Assembly (NCBI GenBank): GCA_050084985.1
Contig: JBITNC010000001.1
Span: 173,972,001 to 174,036,000 of the forward strand
DNA length: 64,000 nucleotides
Origin: Nageia nagi
Lineage: Eukaryota > Pinophyta
Direction: 5' to 3'
Shown: positions 37,431-48,173 of the stretch, piece by piece
How positions within the stretch are numbered: the stretch's first letter is position 1
Layout: each line of letters begins with the position of its first letter
Position numbers and translations under genes: made by a program
The notes under the pieces: generated by a model
The model's input: only the letters and a program-made list of their open reading frames with translations
What the model was told of the DNA's origin: nothing
The model's database searches: none

Positions 37431-38600
37431 TTCCTCCTATTCTTTCCTGGTAGCATTTTGTACATTTATGTCTCCTTGTCAAATTTCAATATATATGCAT
37501 TGCTACCTTGGTCCCTTAATTTTTCCCTAAGGGTATCAATTATATAACATGATTATTTTTTCACCTTGAGGAAAAAGAAATGCTCATTCTAGATAACAAT
37601 GAAATAGTTGATTTAATGTTATCATTTTTTATAAATTCCCACAACTCATCAAATGAAGGAGGGCCCTAAATAAATGGAATTTTTTCTTCTAAATCATTAA
37701 GGTGAAGGAAACCAAATAAGAACTTCTCATTAATCAAAATCAACAATCACAACTTTGCATTGATTACTACTGTCAAATCAAAATAACCATCAAGAAAATG
37801 ATTTTCATTTATATCCCATACTTACTTCCACTATGTACATATTATTTTCAATATTAATTCATCAAATTTTATTTTTTTTGGCAAGCAAGTTGGGTTTTGT
37901 TGTAATTAGTTATCTATAATTACTACCAAACCACTATAAGCATTCGACCTTACAACATGTTTACTTCATTAGTCTAATGAAGCCAAAGATGACTTTGTGA
38001 TTAGTTTTATTGTTTCATTTATGGTAAGTAATTTTTCTTTGATGAAACTAGCTTGACTAAAAATAATGTTGCTCATATACAAACCACTTCTATGATTATA
38101 ATCAATTCTAGCCATCTACATTGTTTGCATAGAAATGAATGAAATAAAATGATACTACTTGACTAGATTCTTATTTTCTATTATTAAATATTTTATTGCT
38201 AGAGAATCACATGTTCACCTATGTGGTGTTGACATCATTTTGTGGCAATTATCTAAAGGAATCATCTTTTGCCCCTTCACCTCCTTGAACTTCACACTAC
38301 TACAAGGATTTATGTTAGATATGTAGAAGATATATCAATGCAATAGATATGGAAAAGCTTCAAAACTCTTGCTAGGGATGATCATTACATTTAAATCAAG
38401 GCAAAAAAGAATTTAAAAAATATTATTGAGAATCACATTTTCACCTGCATTTTGTTGACATCAGTTGCATCACCACATGAAATTTGAATAGGTTCATCTA
38501 GTTTTTATTATTCAAATTGTTCATTTGTTATGTCTTATGCTTAAGAAGGAAGAAAACAAAGCTTGGCAATTCTATAGTGATAGAAGTAAAAAGAATGAAA
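37431..38600. other. Intergenic repeat-like sequence
   Basis: No gene seen. The part 38215-38500 resembles the roughly 540-bp repeat and its right flank (CACCTCCTTGAACTTCACAC; CATTTTGTTGACATCA), so it is an older, partial copy of that family. Confidence 0.5.
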
Positions 38601-38639
38601 CTTGGGAACTCCTAGAGTTACCAAAAGAAAAAGATATAC

Positions 38640-38865
38640 TTGTGTATACAAAATTATGGAAGAATTCACAAGGCCCAAAAATTATCCGATAAGGTGCATG
38701 ATGAAAACATTGCTTCATGGATTGCAATTATTAAACATTATGCAATTCATGGTTACAATAAGGATTCCCTTAAACACTTTGATATGATGAAGAACTTGGG
38801 AACTAACTGTGATAATATAACCTTTGTATGTATTCTACTAGCATATAGCCATGTAGGTCTGGTGG
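38640..38865 (+). pseudogene. PPR protein fragment
   Basis: A 70-codon clean stretch reads YGRIHKAQKLSDKVHDENIA, then SWIAIIKHYAIHGYNKDSLK, then ITFVCILLAYSHVGLV. These are consecutive pentatricopeptide repeats of the plant PLS type (family wording: A-x-KLFDKM...ASWTAII-GYAIHG...ALxLFDxM...ITFVCVLxACSHAGLV). PPR proteins bind organellar RNA. The fragment has no start, is flanked by repeats and stops exactly where the 540-bp repeat begins, so it is a relic. Confidence 0.7.
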
Positions 38866-39400
38866 TTACAATACCTCTTTTACAACCTCTTCATGTGTGA
38901 TCATTGTTAATTTGTTGTGGCAATTCTTTGGAGGCATTATCTCTTTCTCCTTCACCTCCTGGAAATTTACACTACTCCATGGATGTGATCTACATGTGGA
39001 AAATATATACCAATACCTCTTAAAGTCAATCTCAAATCAATCAAGAATTTAAAACATTCCAATGCCCTTTTTATAGCCTTTGACTATGTGAACGTTATTT
39101 CTTGTAACGATTGTTCAACTCATCATTTCTTCAAGGATGTATCTTAAATAAGAAAAAGATATATCAAATAAGTGACCAATAACACATAGTCAATTCTATG
39201 AAATGACTAATAATAAATAACAATGCCCATATTTTATGCTTATGAACTTTCTAAAGGATGAGCCTTTTTTATCATATCTCCATATGAAAGGATGACCTTA
39301 ACCTAGAAAGAAGGAATATGCCATGTAACCGTGGTCACAAATGGAACATTGTATAAGTAATAAGGTAATACCAATGTAAGTTTATAAAATCTTGTTTAGT
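38863..39400. repeat. About 540-bp tandem repeat, copy 1
   Basis: It starts GGTTACAATACCTCTTTTAC and contains TTGTTGTGGCAATTCT, CACTACTCCATGGATGTG and TGCCCATATTTTATGCTTAT. It is followed head to tail by copy 2. Confidence 0.85.
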
Positions 39401-39959
39401 GGTCACAATACCTCTTTTACAACCTCTTCACGTGTGATCATTATTTGTTGTGGCAATTATCTAGAGACATCATCTCCTTCTCCTTCACCTCCTTAAACTT
39501 CACACTACTCCATGGATGTGCTCTACGTATGGAAAAGAGAGATTAATATCTCTTAAACTCAAACTCAAAGTAATCAAGAATTTAAAATATTTCAGTACCC
39601 CTTTTTCAACCTTTGACCATGTGATTAATATTTCTTCTAGTGATCCTTGAAGTTGTCAATTCTCCAAGGATGTGTCTTAGATATGCAAAAGATAGATCAA
39701 AGAAGGGAACAATAAGAGTCAATAAAATACAACCAAATCTATGAAATGGCTAATAATACCATATATATGAAGGAAAATAATGATGCCCATATTCTAGGCT
39801 TATGAACTTTCTAAAATGTCATCCTTTTTATCATAGCTTCATATGAAAGCATGATCCTAACCTGTAAAGAAAGAAAGAAAGAAAATGCCATGTAACTAAA
39901 GTCACAAATGGAATATAGAATAAGGCGATACCAATATAAAATTATAACACCATGTTAAT
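39401..39959. repeat. About 540-bp tandem repeat, copy 2
   Basis: The same landmarks as copy 1 in the same order, with a short GAAA run added near 39870-39885. Confidence 0.85.
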
Positions 39960-40018
39960 GGTCACAATACCTCTATATATGTGATCATTGTTTGTTGTGG
40001 CAATTCTCTAGAGGCATT
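39960..40018. repeat. 540-bp repeat, copy 3, left part
   Basis: Begins like copies 1 and 2 and breaks off after GAGGCATT, where element C is inserted. The continuation is at 48174. Confidence 0.85.
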
Positions 40019-40317
40019 TATTATAACCCTAACCTTACCCTTGGGTTAAAGGGAGGTTAGGGAGGTGCTCTCAAGCTATAAATAGAGGGCCTCTCCTCTT
40101 GTAACAGAACTAAGTTTTTGGAGTAAGATTACTCTACTAGTTGTGTAGGAAAGGAAGAGAATAGTTGTAAGAGGGGCATACTTGAGAATTGAGATACTAG
40201 TTGTGGATGTACTCCCAAGGAGGGAGGAACCACATTATATGTGTGTTATCTTGTGTATGATTGAGTTTTCTAGTCTTGGTCCTTGAGGATTTGTTTAGAT
40301 CTAGCTTAAATCCTTCA
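40019..40317 (+). repeat. 5' LTR of element C
   Basis: It starts TATTATAACCCTAACC (original TG probably now TA) and ends a few bases before the PBS. CTATAAATAG at about 40075-40086 is a good TATA box. An inverted repeat lies in the first 45 bp (CCCTAACC-x-TACCCTT against AAGGGAGGTTAGGG). No copy of this LTR is found at the right end. Confidence 0.7.
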
Positions 40318-40320
40318 ATT

Positions 40321-40332
40321 TGGTATCAGAGC
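40321..40332 (+). other. Primer binding site of element C
   Basis: TGGTATCAGAGC, a perfect match to the initiator tRNA-Met complement used by copia elements. Three roughly 24-bp copies of TTGGTGTGGAAGCT follow at 40332-40400. Confidence 0.92.
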
Positions 40333-40400
40333 TTGGTGTGGAAGCTCTTCTTCTTGGTGTGGAAGCTTTTCTTTTGGTGTGGAAGCTACATCTTGGTGAT

Positions 40401-43045
40401 CCTTCTTCATTCCTCATCTTACACTCCATTGGTGAGGTAAATTCCAAGAGAAGGTATAAATTTCCTCCTCATTTGGTTATTTTATGGATTATTACATGAT
40501 GTTACTAACACATTACTTGCTATGTGTTAGTCCTTTTAAATTATGATTAACAAGTTGCAATTTTTTTTACTAATCCTCTATGTTATTTGCAATTTTTAAA
40601 TTGCTATAATTCTTTTAAAAAGGGTTAGTTTACAAAAATTGTAATTTTTTACATATTATATTGGAATTAAATGTATGTGTTGGTTCAATTTATCACAACA
40701 TTTGATTAAATACCAATATATGATGAAAATTGCAATATATACTAACATTCTTTATGTTATTACTATTTGCTTAAAAATAGTAATATATTATTGTGAAATT
40801 TCTCATATATATACTACCATTTTTTATGTTAGTGGTATTTTTATTGGTGAGGCATGAACATTTACAAAAATGAGAGGAGGATAATTTTTTTTTAGTCCTA
40901 CTACAAAATTGTTTTTGAGAAAGGGCACCATAATATATATATATATATATATATATATTTTAAATTTGTTTAAAATATAATCAAATAAAAATCCTTTCAA
41001 TTGCAAATAAATTACACCATACAAAAATTATTAATTTGGGGGGGGTCAAGAAAAATAGCGCACGCCCTGTTTGACACAATGCCAAATGTGGAAACGTAGG
41101 AAAGGGCCTGTGAATTGTTTGACAAAATGCCTCCTCACGATGCCGTCTCACAGGTTATGCACCAAATGAATGTGTTGAAAGGAACTATGGTCTGTTTGAC
41201 AAAATGCCTCACTGTAGTCTTCTGGCCTCCTCCACATCCTGCAATGGTCGACGGATCTGCATAAACCAGATACGTTGCTAGGTCTATGAATCATTTGCAA
41301 CACTGCATAATCATAGGATATGCATCAAACGGATACATTGAACGGGTTCGTGAATCGTTTGCCACTATGCATGATGCAGACCAAGTTTCATGACATACAA
41401 TGATCGTAGGTAATGCACAAAACATAGAGAAAGGCTCCGAAGCTGGAAGGAACGAGCGAATGAGTGCAGACAACATTCCCTGGACTACGATGATCGTCAG
41501 ATAAAATGGAAGCATAGAGAAGGCATCCAATTATTTGACTTGTTTGCATGATGCAGACACCAGTTCATGGCCTGCAAATGATCGCAGGATATGCACAAAC
41601 CAGTTGTTTCATGCTTAAATCCTTTTTAACGTGCCCCTCCTCCCTTGTCACCCTACAGTCATGAATTGGATGGTCAACAGCCACCCCACGCGACTTACCG
41701 ACTCTGCCCACGCTTCTTCCGCCCTGACGGACTGCGTTGGCACACACCTTAACCACACGACCTCCTCACCGACTTTGGCTCCTGCCACCTCTGTCCAGCC
41801 TCTCAACCTCCACGCAGCTTACCTTGGCCACCTTCCCTATTTTTTTTCAACAATAGTTGTTGAGCCTTAATGTAGGGATTTGATTTTTTTTTGCCTTGGT
41901 CAAAATTCAACATTTAAGGGCTTTTCCCTAAGTTTTTTTTTTTAAGTAAACAAAGGCTATATTTACTTAAAAAGCCTACTTCAAAGCCCAATTATAGCAT
42001 CCAAATTTTTTTTGGGATATCACATTACTTAACAAAAAAAGGGAGGAACCATACTTAAACACAATTTTTTAGCATCCAAGTTTTAGCACTTTAAGTAAAA
42101 ATGGGGGGAATTTTTATAATTTTTTTACTTAAATCTTTATGGATCTTGCATGCTAAGTTTATAATGCATGCCTCTTAACCTTGTTAGGAATCAAGCATGC
42201 TTAGTACTTAAAATTTTAAGTTAAATAATGCATGATGCATGTTTATTACTTAATTTTAAGTCATGGAATAATACATGTTTAAGTTATGGATTAATGCTAA
42301 GTAGGACTTAGCCTTTGTAAAATTCATTATTTTTTAACTTGAGCAAAAATATGAAAAATGTAAAAGTCCTTTAGGGGTTAGTACAAAACCCATTGGACTC
42401 TTAAGGTTTCAAGTTTCGTGTGGATGAAGTATTTTTACTTTACTTTATATTTTTGCACAATTGCTTTATACTTGCAATACGCAAAATATTGAAAGTAACC
42501 CCTAAAATGAACACATTCACACGTATTCTTCCACAACATGACTTGTTTGGGGAGCCACGAGGTGAGGACAGGGCAGACTGGAGCCTTTTAGTCCAAAGAC
42601 CCAAGTGGTGGTAAGTCCGTCTTAATTGCCCCTAAGACCTTTGTTGGATTGGACATAACTCTATTAGGTGGACAGGCATGTGTGTAGTGATACCACATGT
42701 TCGCACGTCCATTCAAGGATTATCCTGATAACCTAGGAGGAAAACTGAAAACCTTAATCAAGATAATTAAAATGGCCAGTCCAAGATACATCGGATCCTT
42801 GGAAAATAGTTGGTACTTCTCCTTGTGAGAGTATATTACTGACCAAGGTGAACTGGTTGAGGACTGGTAGTACCTGGGCTCCACTCTGCGGGCATCCAGG
42901 TGAAGGCCTAATTCTATACAAGAAAATAACCTCAACTTTATCCTTCTACGGATCGTGGTTTATAAGTTTGCACATGTTTACTTATGTTTTATTTGTATAG
43001 ATGGTAAAATTTGCATTCTTATTGCATATTTACTTTTTTGTAGCA
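40401..43045 (+). other. Long 5' leader of element C
   Basis: About 2.6 kb between the PBS and gag, unusually long for copia. It includes an (AT)12 run at about 40933-40958, a PPR relic (41060-41600), a GC-richer piece at 41640-41870 and several A/T-rich stretches. Just before the gag ATG lies TTTACTTTTTTGTAG, a good plant splice acceptor, so part of the leader may be an intron. Confidence 0.5.
41060..41610 (+). pseudogene. PPR relic inside the leader of element C
   Basis: Short pieces in changing frames carry consecutive PPR motifs: ELFDKMPPHDAVS, then GYAPNECVERNYGLFDKMPH, then GYASNGYIERVRESFATMHD, then TMIVGNAQN and NIPWTTMIV. The wording is that of plant PLS-type PPR proteins. The piece lies between the PBS and gag and is on the same strand as the element. 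It may have been captured by the element or belong to older DNA joined to it. Confidence 0.65.
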
Positions 43046-43617
43046 ATGGTTGAAACCTTCATACCCAAGCATATACTCGACGATTCCAACTTTGGAATAT
43101 GGGAACCTCGTATGAAAGCTGAGTTACAAGCAAGGAAGCTATGGCAGACAATTAATGAAGACTTGGTCGCTCCTACCGATGAGAAGGCTCTTGAAGTATA
43201 CAACTCAAAGAATGAGTTAGCAACTTCAATGATTTATCGTGCAGTTTCAGATGACGTCCTTCTCATGATCTCTTCTTCAACATCAGCAAAGGAAGCTTGG
43301 GATAGGCTGAAGAAAATTTACCTTGGGTCAAAATTTTCAAGGAGGTTCACCATTTTACAAAAGTTGTTGCAATATCGTCAAGGTGAAGATGAAAGTGCCT
43401 CTATCTACTTGAACAAAATCATTGACCTCAGGACACAACTGGTTGGTTGTGGGTGCAACTGGATCAATGATGAGTTCATGGTCTTCATCATTCTTCAAAG
43501 CCTTTGTACAAAGTTTAGTAACTTTGTCACAGTTATGGAAACAAGGCTCGATGATGAAGAAGATGTCATCTCTCTTGATAACCTCTCTAGACTCCTTCTG
43601 AAGCATGAGAAACTTTG
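43046..43617 (+). pseudogene. gag (UBN2-type) of element C
   Basis: From the ATG at 43046 the frame reads MVETFIPKHILDDSNFGIWE, then KAELQARKLWQTI, then AKEAWDRLKKIYLGSK and GEDESASIYLNKI. This is the plant copia capsid-like domain (W-x-x-x-MxxxLxxxxLW...AxxxWxxLxxxY). The frame could begin at 43001, but the ATG at 43046 starts the conserved text and directly follows the putative acceptor site. It ends at a stop at 43616-43618; the next domain continues in another frame, so one frameshift separates gag from its zinc knuckle. Confidence 0.85.
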
Positions 43618-43930
43618 AATAAGAAAATGTTGAACCTTTCTCCAAAGGATAATAGCATTGCTCTAGGAGCAACCAAAACTCCTTTCAAGAAGAAGTTCAA
43701 ACATTATAAATTCAAAGATAACAAGTCCTCATCTACCTTCAGGAAGTATGAGAAAAAGGGCAACAATAATGGCAACTTCAGGTAAAGGAATGACAAAGCT
43801 GGATCAAGCAATCCAACACCTCAGGAAAAGTTTGATGGAAATTGTAACTTTTGTGGCATCTTTGGGCACAAAGAGTATGATTGTTGTAAAAAGGAATTTG
43901 CTCAAAAAGGCAAGGGAAATGCAAATGTGA
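43618..43930 (+). pseudogene. gag zinc-knuckle region of element C
   Basis: After the frameshift the text reads KKMLNLSPKDNS, a lysine-rich stretch, then a perfect CCHC knuckle, CNFCGIFGHKEYDC (C-x2-C-x4-H-x4-C), at about 43838-43880, followed by a Lys/Asn-rich tail into the protease frame. One in-frame TAA lies near 43783. The knuckle would bind the element's RNA in the particle. Confidence 0.8.
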
Positions 43931-44397
43931 GAAATTTCAATAATAGAAAGAAGAACAAGCATGCTGCTACTGTTGCCTACTACTCAATGACTCAAACTGT
44001 TTCAAATGATTGGATTATTGATTTAGGATGCACTAATCACATGTGTTATGAAAAGGATAAGTTTGAAAATTTTCATAAGTACAAGAAAGATGCAGTTGTG
44101 ATAGGTGATAACATAGTCCTTGATGTTCAAGGAATAGGGAGTGTGAAGATTCATGGAAAGACTCTTGATAATGTCTTTTATGTACCTAAACTAAGGATGA
44201 ATCTCATCTCCGTAATTCAGATTACAAGGAAAGGATACTCATTTGAGTTTACCTCACACTCCTGGTGTGTTAAGAAAGGACTTGCCACCTTCATGAAAGG
44301 ATCAGTAAAGGATGACCTTTATATTGTGGATCAAGTTTCTTTAAAGATTTGTCTTGCTGCAAATGCTTGTTCAAAGGGTAATCTTTGGCATCAATGA
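43931..44397 (+). pseudogene. Protease of element C
   Basis: DWIIDLGCTNHMCYEKDKF is the copia protease active-site region. The family has DSG(A/C)xxHM, here DLG, with the catalytic Asp kept and Ser changed to Leu. GIGSVKIHGKTLDNVFYVPK and LRMNLISV follow, the typical last strands. It ends at a TGA after LWHQ, where the family has Arg (CGA), so the stop is a C-to-T change; the frame continues into integrase. Confidence 0.85.
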
Positions 44398-45475
44398 TTA
44401 GGGTACCTTAACCACAAGAGTATTCAAGCTATGAAAACTCAAGAACTTGTGGAAGGTTTACCTAATATTTCACCCATAATTGGTCTCTGTGAAAGGTGCA
44501 TTCTAGGAAAGATGAATAGGTAAAAGTTTGAAAAAGATAAGGCAACTCGGGCCACTCGTCCTCTTCAGCTTGTGCATTCAGATTTGATGGGTCCATTTTA
44601 GACTAAGTCTCTAGGGGGAGCTTCTTATGTTCTGACCTTCATTGATGACTTCAGTAGGATGACATTTGGTTATCTACTTGAGCACAAGGATCAAACTTTT
44701 GACAGGTTTAAAGACTTCAAAGCTCTTGTTGAAAATCAAACTGATTTTAAGATCAAAATGCTGAGATCTGATAATGGGGGTGAGTATAATAGCAATGAGT
44801 TTAATGACTATTGTGTTAAACATGGGATCAAACGGCAATTCACAATCCCTTACACCCCTCAGCAAAATGGAGTTGCTGAAAGGAAGAATCGCACCATTAT
44901 GGAAATGGCAAGATGCATGTTGGGTAACCTTCCTAGTTTCTTATGGGGAGAAGCGGTTCACACTGCTATTCACACCCTAAATAGGTGTCCTACTAAGGTA
45001 GTTGAAGGTAAAACTTCGTATGAAGCATGGACAGGAAAGAAACCTAACCTCTCACACTTTAGGGTCTTCGGTTGTGATGCATTTGCCTTCATTACCTCAG
45101 AGAAAAGAAAGAAGATGGATCAAAGATCAGAAAAATGCATCTTTGTGGGGTATGATAATCAGCATAGAGGTTACAGGCTCTACTCCTCATCCCATAACAT
45201 AGTCTTTATTTCTAGGGATGTCAAGTTCAATGAACTTCCTGAGGATACAACCTCTCATGCTGAGGTGTCTGATACAGATGGTTCTTCGCCAGCACCTAAC
45301 TGGTTGGATGATCATGTAGGGAAGTCACCACAAGAGAAAAATTCTCCAGCTCAGAGAATTACAAGAAGTATGACCTTGAATAACTCTTTATTTGCCAAAA
45401 TTGATAATATGAATGAGCCATCAACATTCAAAGAAGCTTCCAAGCAAGAGTGTTGGATGGAAGCTATGAAGTTGA
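44398..45475 (+). pseudogene. Integrase of element C
   Basis: The finger reads LGYLNHKSIQAM then LCERCILGKMNR; the first His of HHCC lies before the stop. The catalytic triad is visible: VHSDLMGP, then MLRSDNGGEYNS, then PQQNGVAERKNRT. SFLWGEAVHTAIHTLNRCPT and HFRVFGCDAFAF follow, then the FVGYDNQHRGYRLY block and the C-terminal linker. Two more stops lie near 44521 and 44600 (TAA and TAG in place of CAA and CAG). From 44659 to 45492 the frame is open (277 codons). It is the best conserved integrase in the window. Confidence 0.9.
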
Positions 45476-46540
45476 GTATGAGGCGCTCATGAAAAATGAA
45501 ACTTGGGATTTGGTTCCTTATCCCAATGAGAAAAATATGATTGGAAATAAATGGATATACAAGGTCAAGTACAATTCTGATGGAAAAATTGAAAAATACA
45601 AAGTAAGGTTAGTGGCCAAAGGATTCGCTCAAAAAAATGGTATTGATTATGAGGAAACCTTTGCTCCTGTGGCCAAGATGCCTACTGTCAGGATAATCCT
45701 TGCTTTTTCTACAGCTCAAGGATGGAAAGTTTTCCAACTTGATGTCAAGAGTGCATTTCTCAATGGTGGCTTGGATGTAGAAATCTACATGAATCAACCA
45801 GAAGGATTTATTCCAGAAGGAAAAGAGTCTCTTGTGTGCAAGCTAAAGAAGTCTTTGTATGGACTTAAACAAGCACCTAGAGCATGGTAAAAGAAAATTT
45901 TAGGATTCTTTACAGATATTGGTTTTTCCAAGTGCTTCTCTGACTCAGATCTCTATGTACTCAATCAAGGAAAAGACATGGTCTTAATTCTCCTTTATGT
46001 GGATGATCTTCTCATAACAGGCAATAATATTAAAATCATCCAAGAGTGCATATCCAAACTGAAGGCAACATTTGAAATGACTGATCTAGGTCTATTGCAT
46101 TACTATCTTGGGATGCAAGTATACCAACACAAAGATTGTATTTATCTTAGTCAATCTAAGTATATATCAGACATCTTGCAAAAGTTTGGAATGGAGGAGT
46201 GTAGATATGCTGCAATACCTATTTCTCCTGGAATCGCTGTATCTCTGAGCTCAGATTCTCAATTGGCTGATGCTACAGCTTATAGGCAATTGATTGGTAG
46301 TCTTCTGTATCTGACTATCTCTCGACCTGATATTGCCTTTGCAGTGAATCTGATGGCACGATTCATGCAAAAACCATATGTTGAGCACCTCAATGCTATT
46401 AAGCAAATCTTGAGGTATGTGGCAGGGACAAAGGATCTTGCTCTTAAGTATTCCAAAGTGCCCTCAATTGTTCTCTCTAGGTTCTTAGATTCTGATTATG
46501 GGGGGATAGAGATGACAGCAAATCAACCTCTGCATATGTG
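45450..46540 (+). pseudogene. Reverse transcriptase of element C
   Basis: A frameshift at about 45470 separates it from integrase. The text runs ETWDLVPYPNEKNMIGNKWI, KVRLVAKGFAQKNGIDYEET, FQLDVKSAFLNG, SLYGLKQAPRAW, LLYVDDLLITGNN, FEMTDLGLLHYYLGM, YRQLIGSLLYLTISRPDIA and ILRYVAGTKDLAL. The catalytic YVDD is intact. One in-frame TAA follows QAPRAW at about 45888. The RNase H begins at LDSDYGG at its end. Confidence 0.92.
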
Positions 46541-46893
46541 TTTAGCATTGGTTCAGGTGCTATCTCTTGGGCTTCCAAGAAGCTATTTGGCCGAGGCATC
46601 TTTTGAACAAAATTGGGTATAAGCAAAATGGCCCATCTCTTATTTCTTTAGACAATCAATCGGCTATCTCTTTGGCTAAGAATCCTGTGTTCCATCAGAG
46701 AACCAAACATGTGGAAATCTAAGCCCATTTTATCAGGGAGAAGGTTCTAGATGACATCATACACTTGGAGTATTATCCATCTACTGAAAACTCCACTAAT
46801 TTATTCACCAAGCCCCTTCCTGAAGCTCATTTTAGCAAGCTTAGGGATTCTCTCGGGTTGGTGAAGTTGCCCTCAAGGGGGAGTGAAGTCTAA
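46480..46893 (+). pseudogene. RNase H and pol C-terminus of element C, with internal deletion
   Basis: SDYGGDRDDSKSTSAYVFSI-like wording starts the RNase H. It then jumps from AISWASKK to a short foreign-looking LFGRGIF piece and resumes at NQSAISLAKNPVFHQRTKHV, so some 50 residues carrying STEAEY are missing. HFIREKVLDD, LFTKPLPEAHFSKLRDSLGL and VKLPSRG end the protein. Frameshifts flank the deletion. The terminal text is standard for plant copia. Confidence 0.8.
46874..46883 (+). other. Polypurine tract at the end of pol in element C
   Basis: CAAGGGGGAG directly follows the last pol codons, the normal place for the copia plus-strand primer. The sequence after it (TGAAGTCTAAAC) would then start an LTR, but no homologous 5' LTR is seen. 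A second purine tract lies at 47900-47908. Confidence 0.6.
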
Positions 46894-46968
46894 ACTTTTG
46901 TTAGTGATGACAACTTCACCTCTAAGAGGCTCTTTTGTTGTTGTATAGCATGTGTTGATCATTTTATA

Positions 46969-47430
46969 CCTCCATGGTAAGTTTGCTCTGCGTGACAAAC
47001 TTGTTGTACATTTTATACCTTCGTGGTAAGTTTGCTCTGCATGACAAACTTGTTGTACATTTTTATACCTCCGTGGTAAGTTTGCTCTACGTGATAAACT
47101 TGTTGTACATTTTATACCTTCGTGGTAAGTTTGCTCTGCATGACAAACTTGTTGTACATTTTTATACCTCCATGGTAAGTTTGCTCTGCGTGACAAACTT
47201 GTTGTACATTTTACACCTCCGTGGTAAGTTTGCTCTATGTGACAAACTTGTTGTACATTTTACACCTCCGTGGTAAGTTTGCTCTGTGTGACAAACTTAT
47301 TGTACAATTTTTTGAGCATATAATTTATATACCTCCGTGGTAAGTTCGCTTTGTGTGAGTAACTTATTGTACATTCTATACCTCCGTGGTGAGTTTGCTC
47401 TGCATGAGAAACTCGTTGTACAATTTTTAT
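46969..47430. repeat. 49/50-bp minisatellite in element C
   Basis: About nine copies of CCTCCGTGGTAAGTTTGCTC-TGCGTGACAAACTTGTTGTAC-ATTTTATA, starting at 46969, 47019, 47069, 47118, 47168, 47217, 47265 and, more loosely, 47330 and 47380. Open frames on both strands (46873-47196 minus, 46974-47276 plus) are caused by the repeat lacking stops and are not genes. Confidence 0.93.
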
Positions 47431-47908
47431 GCTCTATTAATAATCAACACATGTCTATATACAACAGGTGACTATGAGTGATGGCTTGGCATCTCCGTGA
47501 TGACTTATAGTGCACCATTGATTAGTTATTTATAAGATGGCATTATTTGATTCTCTTATTTGAATATATGATGCATCTAACTGATTTTGTTCATGAGTTG
47601 CTTGTAGCATGTAGGATCTTCTTCAGAAATGCAGGTTACTCACCTTGTGAAAGCAAGCTCATGGAGACTCACATGTCAGCTTAAAGTTGATCAACTACTA
47701 TGTACAGTGAAACCAGTTGTGGTTAATGATTGTATTGTAAACCATTTTTTGTCAAATGGTAATGTAGTGAGTCTCATACTAGTTCTCAAAAAGATTCTCA
47801 AATATGTAAATGTTCTCATCTCCACTTGTATCTCTATGGAGGAGAACTCTCTCTTACTCTCTCTCTTCTCTCTTCTACGCTCTATCCCAATATTGCATTA
47901 AAGGGGAG
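47431..47908 (+). other. 3' non-coding part of element C with second purine tract
   Basis: No convincing gene; the 90-codon frame at 47629-47901 has no recognisable content and ends in a CTCTCT-rich run. AAAGGGGAG (47900-47908) abuts TGTTAGAATTTG, the textbook arrangement of a polypurine tract and an LTR start. Confidence 0.55.
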
Positions 47909-48173
47909 TGTTAGAATTTGTAATGAAATATTGTGAATATCTAAAGTCCTTGTAAATTCAATTAATCACTTAAAGGATATGTAGATACCTTAAGGGATTA
48001 ATTGAATTCTTTATTATGTAGACTTTGACTTTACCAAGTGGTTAGTTGGTAGGTTAAAGTCTACATAATAAAGAATTCAATTAATCCCTTAAGGTATCTA
48101 CATATCCTTTAAGTGATTAATTGAATTTACAAGGAGTTTAGATATTCACAATATTTCATTACAAATTCTAACA
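47909..48173. repeat. 265-bp near-perfect palindrome forming the right end of element C
   Basis: The left arm (47909 to about 48036) starts TGTTAGAATTTGTAATGAAA. The right arm (about 48050-48173) ends TTTCATTACAAATTCTAACA. The arms differ by only a few bases, such as AAAGTCC against AAACTCC, with a short loop near AAGTGGTTAGTTGGT. It ends exactly at the GCATT target duplication. Confidence 0.95.

Larger units (their letters stand above)
40019..48173 (+). mobile_element. Ty1/copia element C, flanked by a perfect GCATT duplication
   Basis: Comparison with repeat copies 1 and 2 defines the insertion exactly: GCATT at 40014-40018 and 48174-48178, with 8155 bp between. The order is LTR-like 5' end with TATA box, PBS, 2.7-kb leader with a PPR relic, gag with zinc knuckle, protease, integrase, RT, RNase H, a 49-bp minisatellite, purine tracts and a palindromic 3' end. 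The integrase and RT catalytic motifs survive, so it is younger than the other elements. The two ends are not homologous as LTRs should be. Confidence 0.85.

Noticed and set aside
40021-40060. Telomere-like TAACCCTAACC words
   Set aside because: Only a partial, non-repeating stretch; plant telomeres are long TTTAGGG arrays. It is explained as the start of the 5' LTR of element C with a short inverted repeat.
46873-47276. 107-codon minus and 100-codon plus repetitive open frames
   Set aside because: Both are read-throughs of the 49/50-bp minisatellite, which happens to lack stops in two frames.
46884-47895. A 1-kb 3' LTR of element C from TGAAGTC to AATATTGCA
   Set aside because: A good purine tract precedes it, but no homologous 5' copy exists upstream of gag and the target duplications lie elsewhere.
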